From: Neocallimastix lanati (nom. inval.) | Taxonomy: Eukaryota > Neocallimastigomycota > Neocallimastigomycetes > Neocallimastigales > Neocallimastigaceae | Reading direction: 5' to 3' | DNA length: 64,000 nucleotides | Assembly (NCBI GenBank): GCA_016946835.1 | Contig: JACVTC010000053.1 | Location: 673,501-737,500 of the forward strand | In this document: positions 10,472 through 22,045 of the stretch, in pieces | How the letters are laid out: every line of letters starts with the position of its first letter | How positions within the stretch are numbered: position 1 is the first letter of the stretch | Position numbers and translations under genes: made by a program | The notes under the pieces: model-generated | Databases searched by the model: none | Told to the model about the DNA's origin: nothing | Seen by the model: only the letters and a program-made list of their open reading frames with translations

Positions 10472-12481
10472 TTAATTGTTAGTACATTTTTCTTTATTAA
10501 TACCACACCAATGGTGATCTTCATATCCCCAATCACCAGCAGCATCAGTTTCATAAACATTGCAAGAGGTTTCACAGCATGAATATCCATATTTAACAGA
10601 CCAACAGGTTTCTGATGAACAGGTTGATGGAATACCACACCAGTGACCTTCTTCGTATCCCCATTCTCCGTCTTCATCAGTTTCATAGACATGACATGAA
10701 GTTTGACAACAAGAATATCCTAATTTTTCTGACCAGCAATCTTTAGAAGTTTCAACAGTTTTAGAAGGAGAGGAAGTAGCTTCAACAGTAGTAGTGCCAC
10801 TAGTTTCAATTTCAATATCAGCAACTGTGGTTGAAACAGTAGCGTCTTCTTTATCCTCATTTTCTTCTAAGTCATAACGATGTGGTGTATATTCATAATT
10901 TACAGGTTTATTATTCTTTTCTGGATCAGCATTGTAAGATTCTTGCATAAAATCTTCCTTATCAAGATCAGGATAGTTATATTTTATAAAATCATCTGTA
11001 TTAAAGTCGGTACCATTAAAACCTACCTTATATTTGTTTTTGATACCCCAGAAGGAAACTTTTGGACGTGGTTCAATGAGTTCAAGTGTTTCTGGATCAA
11101 TACCATAAGTATGACAAATATACTTGAAACGACCTTCAATGAAGAATTTTAAAGATGGACTGTAAGTATAACTAGCATTGGAAATCCAATTACCATAGCT
11201 TACACCATCTTCAAAATGTGTTATATTCCAACCTGTAACAAGACCAATGGTATTAAAGCATCCCCTACAATAACCGGTTTTTTCATCAATAGAACGACTA
11301 TTGGCCATATCATCATGAATTAATTCGGCTAATTCATCAATACGGGCATTAAGAACCTTAGGGTTAAAGACTTGCTTAACTACTTCACCAATAATTCTAC
11401 GGAAACGAGTATCATCATCATGAACAAGATATTTCATTATCTTATGATCTAAATCAATATCACGGAATGCAGTATTTGGTACATACATTTCCTCATATCC
11501 TGGCATGTAACTTCTGTCTGCGTATTGATTGTATATTAAGAATATAATGTTGCTAAAATCAGCACCAAACGTTTCATCAAAATCATTAAGAATCATGATA
11601 AAACGTCCATCTTCCTTTTTTTTATACCAGAAAAAGTTATGATTATAACCTAAGAAATGATCCCATGAAAGAGTAAGGAATTCATAAGCAATATATCTTA
11701 AAAAGTTATCAACATCAAGTACCTTTTCAATATCTTCAACAGAGGTAGCATTATTTATGGCATTATTGAAATTTATAATTTCTTCCTTATTAGCTGCAAG
11801 TTCTTCTTTTGCATTTTGACAACTGTTAGCAAATTCATAGGTTTCAAATCTATTGTGATCCGATAAACATTCAAATAAATTATCAGTATTCTTATCATTA
11901 AAATATCTCTTAATAAAATCCTTTTTTATCTTGTTGGTGACAATAAAGAGACCAAGATCTTCTCCATTCACTTCTAAATTAACAAAGTTTGTAGAAGTTG
12001 TTGGAAGTCCCATTTTGTAGAGCATATCAGTTGAAAGTTTTTCACGTAATAAAGTGGGGTCACGAGAATTAGAACGTAAACGAAGGTTTTTAACTTCATA
12101 AATTGAACCTTCTTCCAATTTAATATTATAACCTGGTTTAGAAAAATTTCTACTACCTTTACCACCAATAGCAAATTTAAATTTTCCAGATTCTAATTCG
12201 ACTCTATAATCTGTTCCTGGAACGAAAAATTCCATAGTAGCATTCATTGTTTCAAAATCTTCAGCAAATTGGGCACTCCATGGAGGAACTTCTGTTTTTT
12301 TCTTCATGGAAGTCCAAATTTCATCATCTAAACTAATTTTAATAGTTCCAACTTTATCATCTAAAATTTTAAATAATTCAGGTCTATTATCATTCTTACC
12401 ATAGAAATCACTTCTTGAAGAGGCACTAACAAATGGAATACTCAATATTCCTAAAAGTGAATATATTTTATTAAATTTCAT
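10472..12481 (-). CDS. CotH-kinase-like secreted protein with two dockerins (copy 1)
   Basis: Intronless, 669 residues. Signal peptide about 1-20 ([20 protein letters not shown]). The CotH domain shows [19 protein letters not shown] (132-150), the family's N-lobe motif. [15 protein letters not shown] (272-286) and NDFDETFG (299-306) occupy the places of the catalytic-loop and metal-binding motifs of CotH atypical kinases. A Thr/Ser/Glu linker (about 545-580) leads to dockerin 1 (C582-C621) and dockerin 2 (C626-C666), each with CWS...GYSCC and W.YE...WCG. CotH proteins from bacteria are protein kinases of the spore coat. In anaerobic fungi CotH-dockerin proteins are common cellulosome parts of unknown task. 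The motifs suggest possible kinase activity on a secreted target; this is untested. The start codon follows an A16 tract. A near-identical paralogue lies at 18385-20280 in the same orientation. Confidence 0.9.
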   Translation of the reverse strand: MKFNKIYSLLGILSIPFVSASSRSDFYGKNDNRPELFKILDDKVGTIKISLDDEIWTSMKKKTEVPPWSAQFAEDFETMNATMEFFVPGTDYRVELESGKFKFAIGGKGSRNFSKPGYNIKLEEGSIYEVKNLRLRSNSRDPTLLREKLSTDMLYKMGLPTTSTNFVNLEVNGEDLGLFIVTNKIKKDFIKRYFNDKNTDNLFECLSDHNRFETYEFANSCQNAKEELAANKEEIINFNNAINNATSVEDIEKVLDVDNFLRYIAYEFLTLSWDHFLGYNHNFFWYKKKEDGRFIMILNDFDETFGADFSNIIFLIYNQYADRSYMPGYEEMYVPNTAFRDIDLDHKIMKYLVHDDDTRFRRIIGEVVKQVFNPKVLNARIDELAELIHDDMANSRSIDEKTGYCRGCFNTIGLVTGWNITHFEDGVSYGNWISNASYTYSPSLKFFIEGRFKYICHTYGIDPETLELIEPRPKVSFWGIKNKYKVGFNGTDFNTDDFIKYNYPDLDKEDFMQESYNADPEKNNKPVNYEYTPHRYDLEENEDKEDATVSTTVADIEIETSGTTTVEATSSPSKTVETSKDCWSEKLGYSCCQTSCHVYETDEDGEWGYEEGHWCGIPSTCSSETCWSVKYGYSCCETSCNVYETDAAGDWGYEDHHWCGINKEKCTNN

Positions 12482-12497
12482 TTTTTTTTTTTTTTTT
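12482..12497 (-). promoter_or_regulatory. A16 tract (sense strand) abutting the CotH copy 1 start codon
   Basis: Sixteen T on the + strand, that is 16 A in the transcript, directly precede the ATG. Same arrangement as GH9 and CotH copy 2. Confidence 0.45.
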
Positions 12498-12552
12498 ATT
12501 ATTGATTTACAAATTATATTTATATTTATATTTAATAAATAGATTTTAATTG

Positions 12553-12588
<36 letters not shown>

Positions 12589-15402
12589 TATTTTATTTAT
12601 TATTTTAATTATTTTAATTGTTTTTTTTTTCCTTTTTTATTTATTTTTTTTTTATTTTTATTTTGTTTTGTTTTTTTTATATTTATCTATACACATAAAA
12701 TTTCTTTATTTATTTTTTTTTTTTTTTTCTTATCACTTCGATATAAGATAACTACTCATTAATAAAAAATAAAATAAAATTATTATTATTATTTATTTTA
12801 TTTAATACTTTAAAGAACTATTTATACTATTTATACTGTTTTAATTAATATTCTAAGAATGATATTATTGGATGCTATTAAAGTTATAAAATTGTATGTC
12901 ATTATTAAAATTGTAAACGTTAATCATTGAACACAATAAATTATTTTTTTTTTTATTTTTAAATTAAAATTTTATCTTTATTTTTTTTTTTTTTTTTTTT
13001 TTTTTTTTATCATTCTAATTAATTTAATTTAAAAGTTATATATAATAATAATAAAATATATTTATTTTATGTATTCATTTATATAATATATATATTGATA
13101 TATATGTATATAAGCACAAATAAAATAAATAATAAACATCAACATCATATAAATAATTTAAAGTTATATTAAAAAAAAAAAAAAAAAAAAATTAATATAA
13201 AGTTATGTTTTAAAAAAAATATATTATAAAATATTAAACATATTTTAAATACAAATTAAATATAAATTAATATGTAATCTACTAGTCATAATTAAACATA
13301 AAAACATGTAATTTTATCTGAACTTTAAATCTTTGTTATCATATCATATTCTAAATCGAACCAAGTTCTAGGTTGCCTTATATATTTTACTTGGTGATGT
13401 AGACATAATCTACTAAATTACAATCATTCGGACGTTTATGCATGGGAAATTAAGAAATGGAAAAGCGCTCCGAGAAAAGACGTACTAAAAAAAAAAAATT
13501 CCTAACAATAATATATATATTACAATGCTAAACACTCAGTAAGGCCTATATAGAAGTGTTATAACTACCTCAATATTCCCACACTTTCCCAAGGGGGCTG
13601 AAACTAAGGATGGTATTCACCTATAAAAAAAAACACATATTCTATAAATAAATTTTTATTAATAAACAATCTTTTATATAAAATATAAATTTATTTAATG
13701 TATTCATTAATATATCTATATAAATCCAAATAAAATAAATTATAAATATATAAATAATAACATATATATAATAAATAATATATAAATAAATAATAAATAA
13801 CAATTTAAAACTTTTTAATTAGTCCTTTTTATTTTGTTTCGTTTATTATGTATAAAAAATATAATATATAAAAAAAATTTTTGACATATATATATTTCAA
13901 TTAATATTTAAACAATTATATCAATATATATTTTTAAATTAAAAAATATTTAAAGTAAAGCATAAATATATATTGTATTATATTTGGCTATTTTTTTTTA
14001 TTTATTATTTTTTTTTTTTTTAAAAAAAAAGATTTCAATATTAATTTAAATTTAATTTAGTACATTGCACAATTTTTTTAATTTAACTTTAGTTTTTATT
14101 TTTTCCTGTTCATCTTTGTATCAAATTTGTACAAATCAACTAAAAAGACTTTTATCTTTTTATATTTTTTTTTATATATTTAATAGGGGTTAATACTATA
14201 TATTCATTTATTTTAATATATATATATTTTTTTTTTAATTTCATTTATTTTAATATATAGATTTTTTTAATTTCATTTAAAGCTTATTGAATAAAATTTA
14301 AATTTTTATTTATTTATTAATATACTCATAACAATCTACCCATTCAATAAATGAATGGTAGTTAGAAAATATAGGATTTAAAACTATATCAAAAAATTTT
14401 GAGACAAATTATTAATATTATTGAGCAAATCTAGTCGAATATAATTGATATAATATATTTGAAATAAAACATAAAATATAAACCTTAATTATTAATAAAA
14501 CAATTTATTAATAATCACGTGTGAGCAAATTTACAAATTATGAAATTATGAGTATAACACGATGAAAAAAAGTGATTATAATAAATTTATGTTTTAGTTT
14601 ATTATTATTATTTTATGTATGTAAATAATAAATTTATTATTATTATTTTTTTTTTTCATCACTTGAAAATTTTTATTTATTATTTTAATATTTCTAATGA
14701 ATTTATTATATTTTTATATAATATTTTACATATATATATTATATTATTTTTATAATACTTTTTATACTAAATATTTTAAATAGTTAAATAAAATCATATT
14801 AATTCTTTATATAGTAGTTTAATGTGAATTAAATCTATAAATGCTTCTTGCCAATTTAATTTACTTTAGTATGAACATAAAATAAAAATGTTTTAATAAC
14901 TAATTAATAAAATTCCTCTCTAAAAGGGAACCAGTACCATATGACTACATCATATTTATTTATTGAATTATGAATAAATTATTTATTAATAATAATATAT
15001 ATTAATAAAAAAATAATAATTATTTATATAGTTTAATTATTCGGGTATTTTTTTTTTTCCATGTGAACATTGATATTTGTAAAAAAAAAAAAATTAAGAA
15101 AAAGTAATATAAATATTGGGAAATTAAAAAGAGAAGCTGTAACATAATTTAATAAATAAAAAAATATAAATGAAACAAAATTTAGAGATTTAATAAATGT
15201 TAAAAATTACATCCATATTTTATTGGGCCTCAAAAATAATTTGAAAAAAAGATATAGTGGTCCATCTTGAAATAAATTCTATCTTTAGAGCAACTTTAAA
15301 GGGTAAAACAAATTAATAACTAAGGTAGGATGAAATAGAATTGAAATTGAAATTTATGAACTCTAATTAATAATAAAATATTGCACATTAAATAATTATA
15401 AA

Positions 15403-15433
<31 letters not shown>

Positions 15434-16068
15434 GCACAATAAATAATATGATATAACCTTTATTGTAGCAAACAATAAATAATATTAAAAATAAAAAATT
15501 CATATATATAAAAAATTCATTAACGACAAAAAATTATTCAAAACAGAAAAAAAAATTATTAGTAGCTTAATTTTATAATATAATATTTATTTCATATTAA
15601 TCTTATCTTTATAAAAAATATAACAAAATAAAATCAAAATTTTTTCAATCAAATTAAAATGATATGATAATTGAATATTTTTAAATATCCATTGAATAAA
15701 TAACCTATTATACTTATCATTATATAAAAAATAATGACAAATAATAATCATTAATAATAAAAAAAAATTATAAAAAAGAAATATTTATAGCCTTTATTCA
15801 TTAAATTAAATTTAAAATATATATATATATATATTTTAATCTTATTAATATATCATTGTAATATTATAATCAAACAAGTCTTGTTTTAATAATAATTTTT
15901 TTTTTTTTTTTTTTTTTTTTGAAAAATAAAAAAAGAAAAAAATAAAAAAAAGAAAAAAACTTTAATTTGAAATTTTTATTTTTTTAGATATATATATAAT
16001 TAATAATATAATAATTATATTGTTAATTTGCTTCACTAACAATTATTTATCATTTTTTATTTTATATA
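12498..16068. other. AT-rich intergenic region upstream of CotH copy 1
   Basis: No gene seen over 3.6 kb. Composition is mostly homopolymers and TA-rich repeats. A GC-richer island at 13340-13625 and weaker ones at 14925-14965 and 15205-15350 look like remnants but have no usable frame. Confidence 0.65.
13340..13625. other. GC-richer island, possible decayed coding relic
   Basis: Contains words such as AAGCGCTCCGAGAAAAGACG and CCCAAGGGGGCTGAAACTA in otherwise AT-only DNA. The + strand reads NHSDVYAWEIKKWKSAPRKD in one frame before running into A-rich sequence. No family recognised. Confidence 0.3.
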
Positions 16069-16358
16069 TTATAATGAATCAAATAATGATATTCTACCAC
16101 TTATATCTTCTTTAAAGATATTTGCTCCTGAAGATATTAAATAACTTACTAAATATTTATTTCCACTATGACAGGCATCAAATAGTGGTGTCTACCATTC
16201 CTATCTTCTTTATGGATATTTGCCCCTAAAAGTATCAATCTTGACACTAATTCTTTATTTCCACTACGACAGGCATCAAATAATGTCATTCCATCACTCT
16301 CATCATAAAAATTTTTATATAGATTTTTCTTAATAGATTTATTATTTTGCATATACAT
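16069..16358 (-). pseudogene. Frameshifted ankyrin-repeat fragment
   Basis: The minus strand reads from ATG at 16358 through MTLFDACRSGNKELVSRLIL, then LGANIHKEDRNGR, which is one ankyrin repeat. At about 16190 the frame breaks. Shifting by one base restores TPLFDACHSGNKYLVSYLI, SSGANIFKEDISGRISLFD and a stop at 16069. Two to three repeats are therefore visible, joined by a one-base loss. The spacing (TPLFDAC...GNKxLVxxLI..GANI) matches the style of the giant ankyrin genes at 41609-51455. It is either a decayed fragment of such a gene or a sequencing error at that base; no further repeats were found on either side. Confidence 0.6.
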
Positions 16359-17686
16359 ATTTTTAGATTTTCAATAATTCAAACTGTATATTACAAATAA
16401 AAAAAAATTGTTTATTTACTTAAAACTATTATTTATATAATGATGACAATTTTTTTTTATTTTATTTTATTTATTTTTTTTTTATTTCTAATTAAACAAT
16501 TTATTTATAAAAAAAAAAAAAAAATTAAATATATATATGTGTGTGTTTAATTATTAAAAATATTGAATTAAATAATAGTATATTCAAAAATAATTTTTAT
16601 TATGCTTAAATTATAAAAAAAAGATAATAAAAAAAAAATAAATAAAAATAAATAAACTAATAAATAAATAATAGTAATGTCCAAAATTCAGTGTCGTGTT
16701 AACCTAATATCTAATTTAAGTAATCTTTTAATAAAACTAATATCCATAATAAATAAACATTATAAACAATATAAACATTAAAAAATAGTTAAAAATATGG
16801 ACATAAATAATATGATTATGATTATATAATAGTATAGTTTAATTCAATTCCATTTTTATTATTTATTATTTATTATTTATTAATTTTTTATATTTTTATT
16901 TTTTTTATTAAATATAAGATATATATTATAAATATATTTTGATAAATGAAAAATATATATAGATTATTTAATTAAGATAATAATTATATAAAAAATAAAA
17001 AATAAAAGTTTATAAAATAAATATTTTAGATTTCAAATTATTATATTATATACTCAATAAATAAAAAAATTAAATAATTCAAAAAAAAAAAAAAAAAAAA
17101 TATTATATAACTTTATTTAATATAATTATATAATTAAATAAATTTTAAATATTTTTTTTTTTTTAATAATGAAAAATTTTATATTTAACTTTTTTTTTTT
17201 TTTATTTTATTTTAAAAGTTCACTATTCACAATAATTTTTTTTTTATTTAATTTTCTCTCTTTCCTCTATTTTGTTTTCGATATTTTCTTCATTGATTTT
17301 TTTTATAAATTATTTTTTCTTCTTACATATATATATTGTTTTTTTTTATTTTTTTTTTCAATTATAATATATATAAAAAAAATATTAAATAATTTATTAA
17401 TTATTCATTTTTATTATAATATTTTTCATATCTTCCAAATAATTTTTAAAAAAGTTTTTCGTATATATATAAGAGTAATGTATTTTAAAAATTAACAATT
17501 TAATAAATAATTAACACAAAGGACAAAGGATATTTTAAATTCATAAAAAATAAAATTATTTATTTTATTTTATTTTATTTAGAATGTATAAAATTCTGTA
17601 TAATAATTATGAAAATTGAATATCTATATATTTACTTATTTATTTATTTATTTATTTATTTATACGATTTTCAAACAAAAAATAAT

Positions 17687-17722
<36 letters not shown>

Positions 17723-18384
17723 AGATAATTCAAGGAAAATTCTTATTTAATATTTTCTTGTTATAAATCATTTTTTTTTAAACATTTATACTTATTTTAA
17801 CTTTTATTTTAATTTTTATTTTTATTTTAATTTTTATTTTTATTTCAATTTTTATTTTTATTTTAATTTTTATTTTTATTTTAATTTTTATTTTAATTCT
17901 TATTTTTATTATTATTTTTGTTTTTGCTTTTGCTTTTGCTTTTGTTTCCGTTTTTTTTTTTTTTTTTTTTTTTTTTTATTTTTATTTTTTTTTTTTTTTT
18001 TTTTGGTTAAAAATTTTTCTAATGAATAAATAAATAGAAATAAATTATCTGAATCAATTTTAATGTTAACTATGGAAATAATAATATATCTATTTCAATT
18101 TAATATTTTTTTTTTAATTGTTTAATTTATATACTTAATAAATATTTTTTCTTACATTAAAAAAAATGTTGTTATCTAATTATATTTTACTTAAATATAT
18201 TTTATAAGTATAATTTTATTTTACTTAAATATATTTTATAAGTATAATTTTATTTTACTTAAATATATTTTATAAATATAATTTTATTTTTTATTTTTTA
18301 TTTTATTTTATTTTATTTTATTTTATTTTATTTTTTAATATTTAATATTTAATTTTTAATTTTTAATTATTAATTTTTTAAACT
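16359..18384. other. AT-rich intergenic region downstream of CotH copy 2
   Basis: No gene supported. The open frame at 17169-17495 is almost all Phe, Ile, Leu and Tyr and is best explained by composition. A run of TTTTTATTTTAA-like units lies at about 17790-17920. The stretch 18073-18178 resembles 10208-10318 behind the other CotH copy. Confidence 0.6.
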
Positions 18385-20280
18385 TTAATTTTTAGTGCAC
18401 TTTTCTTTGAGAATACCACACCATTGTTGATTTTCATATCCCCAATCCCCATTAGCATCAGATTCATAGACATCACAAGAAGTTTGACAACAAGAATATC
18501 CTAATTTTTCTGACCAGCAATCTTTAGAAGTTTCAACAGGTTCAATAGTTTCAACAGTTTCAGAAGGAGAGGAAGTAGCCTCAACAGTAGTAGTGCCACT
18601 AGTTTCAATTTCAATATCAGCAACTGTGGTTGAAACGGTAGCGTCTTCTTTATCTTTATTTTCTTCTAAGTCATAACGATGTGGTGTATATTCATAATTT
18701 ACAGGTTTATTATTCTTTTCTGGATCAGCATTGTAAGATTCTTGCATAAAATCTTCCTTATCAAGATCAGGATAGTTATATTTTATAAAATCATCTGTAT
18801 TAAAGTCGGTACCATTAAAACCTACCTTATATTTGTTTTTGATACCCCAGAAGGAAACTTTTGGACGTGGTTCAATGAGTTCAAGTGTTTCTGGATCAAT
18901 ACCATAAGTATGACAAATATACTTGAAACGACCTTCAATGAAGAATTTTAAAGATGGACTGTAAGTATAACTAGCATTGGAAATCCAATTACCATAGCTT
19001 ACACCATCTTCAAAATGTGTTATATTCCAACCTGTAACAAGACCAATGGTATTAAAGCATCCCCTACAATATCCGGTTTTTTCATCAATAGAACGACTAT
19101 TGGCCATATCATCATGAATTAATTCGGCTAATTCATCAATACGGGCATTAAGAACCTTAGGGTTAAAGACTTGCTTAACTACTTCACCAATAATTCTACG
19201 GAAACGAGTATCATCATCATGAACAAGATATTTCATTATCTTATGATCTAAATCAATATCACGGAATGCAGTATTTGGTACATACATTTCCTCATATCCT
19301 GGCATGTAACTTCTGTCTGCGTATTGATTGTATATTAAGAATATAATGTTGCTAAAATCAGCACCAAACGTTTCATCAAAATCATTAAGAATCATGATAA
19401 AACGTCCATCTTCCTTTTTTTTATACCAGAAAAAGTTATGATTATAACCTAAGAAATGATCCCATGAAAGAGTAAGGAATTCATAAGCAATATATCTTAA
19501 AAAGTTATCAACATCAAGTACCTTTTCAATATCTTCAACAGAGGTAGCATTATTTATGGCATTATTGAAATTTATAATTTCTTCCTTATTAGCTGCAAAT
19601 TCTTCTTTTGCATTTTGACAACTGTTAGCAAATTCATAGGTTTCAAATCTATTGTGATCCGATAAACATTCAAATAAATTATCAGTATTCTTATCATTAA
19701 AATATCTCTTAATAAAATCCTTTTTTATCTTGTTGGTGACAATAAAGAGACCAAGATCTTCTCCATTCACTTTTAAATTAACAAAGTTTGTAGAAGTTGT
19801 TGGAAGTCCCATTTTGTAGAGCATATCAGTTGAAAGTTTTTCACGTAATAAAGTGGGGTCACGAGAATTAGAACGTAAACGAAGGTTTTTAACTTCATAA
19901 ATTGAACCTTCTTCTAATTTAATATTATAACCTGGTTTAGAAAAATTTCTACTACCTTTACCACCAATAGCAAATTTAAATTTTCCAGATTCTAATTCGA
20001 CTCTATAATCTGTTCCTGGAACGAAAAATTCCATAGTAGCATTCATTGTTTCAAAATCTTCAGCAAATTGGGCACTCCATGGAGGAACTTCTGTTTTTTT
20101 CTTCATAGAAGTCCAAATTTCATCATCTAAACTAATTTTAATAGTTCCAACTTTATCATCTAAAATTTTAAATAATTCAGGTCTATTATCATTCTTACCA
20201 TAGAAATCACTTCTTGAAGAGGCACTAACAAATGGAATACTCAATATTCCTAAAAGTGAATATATTTTATTAAATTTCAT
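18385..20280 (-). CDS. CotH-kinase-like secreted protein with one dockerin (copy 2)
   Basis: Intronless, 631 residues. From residue 1 to 573 it differs from copy 1 at only three positions that I found (E170K, L228F, E542K), with about ten base changes over roughly 1.7 kb. The signal peptide and the CotH motifs ([30 protein letters not shown]) are identical. The linker is six residues longer (IEPVET inserted). Only one dockerin follows (C588-C628). Its first half is identical to dockerin 1 of copy 1 ([15 protein letters not shown]), while its second half resembles dockerin 2 (DWGYE, WCGI.KEKCT.N). It is thus a chimera expected from recombination between the two dockerins, or copy 1 grew by the reverse event. 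Role as for copy 1: a cellulosome-docked, possibly kinase-like secreted protein. The start follows an A11 tract. Confidence 0.9.
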   Translation of the reverse strand: MKFNKIYSLLGILSIPFVSASSRSDFYGKNDNRPELFKILDDKVGTIKISLDDEIWTSMKKKTEVPPWSAQFAEDFETMNATMEFFVPGTDYRVELESGKFKFAIGGKGSRNFSKPGYNIKLEEGSIYEVKNLRLRSNSRDPTLLREKLSTDMLYKMGLPTTSTNFVNLKVNGEDLGLFIVTNKIKKDFIKRYFNDKNTDNLFECLSDHNRFETYEFANSCQNAKEEFAANKEEIINFNNAINNATSVEDIEKVLDVDNFLRYIAYEFLTLSWDHFLGYNHNFFWYKKKEDGRFIMILNDFDETFGADFSNIIFLIYNQYADRSYMPGYEEMYVPNTAFRDIDLDHKIMKYLVHDDDTRFRRIIGEVVKQVFNPKVLNARIDELAELIHDDMANSRSIDEKTGYCRGCFNTIGLVTGWNITHFEDGVSYGNWISNASYTYSPSLKFFIEGRFKYICHTYGIDPETLELIEPRPKVSFWGIKNKYKVGFNGTDFNTDDFIKYNYPDLDKEDFMQESYNADPEKNNKPVNYEYTPHRYDLEENKDKEDATVSTTVADIEIETSGTTTVEATSSPSETVETIEPVETSKDCWSEKLGYSCCQTSCDVYESDANGDWGYENQQWCGILKEKCTKN

Positions 20281-20291
20281 TTTTTTTTTTT
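20281..20291 (-). promoter_or_regulatory. A11 tract (sense strand) abutting the CotH copy 2 start codon
   Basis: Eleven T on the + strand directly precede the start codon. Upstream sequence beyond it is not clearly related to that of copy 1, so the two promoters may differ. Confidence 0.4.
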
Positions 20292-20849
20292 ATTTTTATT
20301 TATTTTTTTTTAAAAAAATATTTTTAAATTTATAAATAGTTTATTATATTTTTTTTTAATTTTATTAATGTTTTTTATTAATATTATTTTATTTATATCT
20401 TTCTAATTCTATATCTATATCTATATCTATATTATGATTTTGTAGTATTATTTTTTTTGTATTTATTTTTAATTATAATTATTATTTTTTTATGTCAATT
20501 TTGACATAAAAAAAAAAAAAAAAAAAAAAAGACTTTACTGAATTATATATACTATTTAATTTTAAATAAACCTTAAAATGATTAAGTGAAGTTTTTTTTT
20601 TTTTTTTTATTTTTCTATTTAAATAAATGTAGATCATTCACTGTGACAAACTTTAAAACTAAATTAATAAAATTAATAATTCTTTTTTTTTTTTTTTTTT
20701 TATTCATTTAAATTTTATTAAAATTTTTTTTTTTTAAGGTGACACTAAAAATAATATTTATATTATTACTATTTTAATATTTATAATTATTTCACAAAAT
20801 AATTAAAAAGTTACATAATACACTTAACATAAAAGAAAAAAATAAAATG

Positions 20850-21235
20850 ATAATAAATAAATAATGAATAAATAAAAAATAAAAAATATTTGAATAATAA
20901 ATAATAAATATTAAATAATAAATAATTAAATAATAAATAATAAATAATAAATAATGAATAAATAAAAAATAAAAAATATTTGAATAATAAATAATAAATA
21001 ATAAATAATAAATAATAAATAATAAATAATAAATAATAAATAATAAATAATAAATAATAAATAATAAATAATAAATAATAAATAATAAATAATAAATAAT
21101 AAATAATAAATAATAAATAATAAATAATAAATAATAAATAATAAATAATAAATAATAAATAATAAATAATAAATAATAAATAAAAAAATAATAAATAATA
21201 AATAATAAATAATAAATTAAAAATATATAAAAAGA
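20850..21235. repeat. TAAATAA heptanucleotide array
   Basis: A tandem 7-base unit, nearly pure from about 20985 to 21181. Because 7 is not a multiple of 3, all three frames on one strand read the same heptapeptide (LLFIIYY), which produces a long false open frame. Related heptamer tracts occur at 32640-32880 and 60897-61190. Confidence 0.9.
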
Positions 21236-21671
21236 AAATAAATAAATTAAACTTTTTAATTAACCCCTTAAAAATTGACATATATACCAAAAAAAGTTAT
21301 AAATCATGAAAGGTATGATAAATTTATTAATAATATACAGAAATAAATTTTAAATGACTATTAATGAAATTTATTTTAGTTCAATTAATTATATAATATT
21401 ATTACTAGTATAAAATTTATTCACTTATTTATAATATCAATTATTATATATTTAGTGGTGTAGTTGTATTGATAACTAACTCTTCAGAACAGTAAATACG
21501 GTCAATAATTAATTGGTCATTATTACAATACAGAAAAAAAAAATTTTTTTTTTTCATTTTCTTTTTTTTTTATTTTTTTTTGAACTTTCCATTTTTAAAT
21601 AAGAAATGGAATTACTAATGAGAGGGGAAAAAATTTTTTTTTATAGCCGCAACTATTACAAACTTTAAACT

Positions 21672-21706
<35 letters not shown>

Positions 21707-21864
21707 TTAATTATATGAATATTTTTTTATTAAAAAAAAAAAAAAACTTAATAATAATAAAAAAAATAAATATTATTTGTACAATTTGAACATAATAATA
21801 TTTTAAATAATAATTTGAAATAAAAAGTAATATTCATTGTATAAATACAATTAGAAAAAAAGTT

Positions 21865-22045
21865 CATATGCAATGAACCTCCGGATTATTTGATTTCTGT
21901 TTAAAAGGAATTCTTATTTCGGATTAGGTTTTGAATTGAAATGACAATCTTAAAGAAATCATGGCCTTCTCCTTCAGAGGCTTTAACCCTGCTTACCTAT
22001 CCATACGGCATTTTCAGTGTTGACGCTTCTAGTGAGAAAGAAACG
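21865..22045. repeat. GC-richer relic island, possible dispersed repeat
   Basis: Mixed composition inside AT-only DNA. It shares a CCATAC word followed by TTTCAGTGT and GAC with the island at 242-470. No open frame; no family recognised. Confidence 0.3.

Noticed and set aside
10880-11152. Open frame opposite CotH copy 1, repeated opposite copy 2 at 18679-18951
   Set aside because: Identical in both places only because the sense genes are identical; it is an antisense shadow.
13340-13625. Possible tRNA or other RNA gene in the GC-richer island
   Set aside because: No cloverleaf or box A/B pair could be folded by eye; no tRNA was found anywhere in the window.
17169-17495. 108-residue Phe/Ile-rich open frame that looks membrane-like
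   Set aside because: T-rich sequence on this strand gives Phe/Ile/Leu/Tyr by chance; no homologous motif, no charged loops as in real transporters.
20491-20508. Palindrome TATGTCAATTTTGACATA, and a similar one at 24032-24049
   Set aside because: Eight-base arms with a two-base centre are expected occasionally in 64 kb of AT-rich DNA, and no gene lies close enough to suggest an operator.
20811-21290. 159-residue minus-strand open frame LLFIIYY repeats
   Set aside because: Product of the TAAATAA heptamer array, which stays open in every frame.
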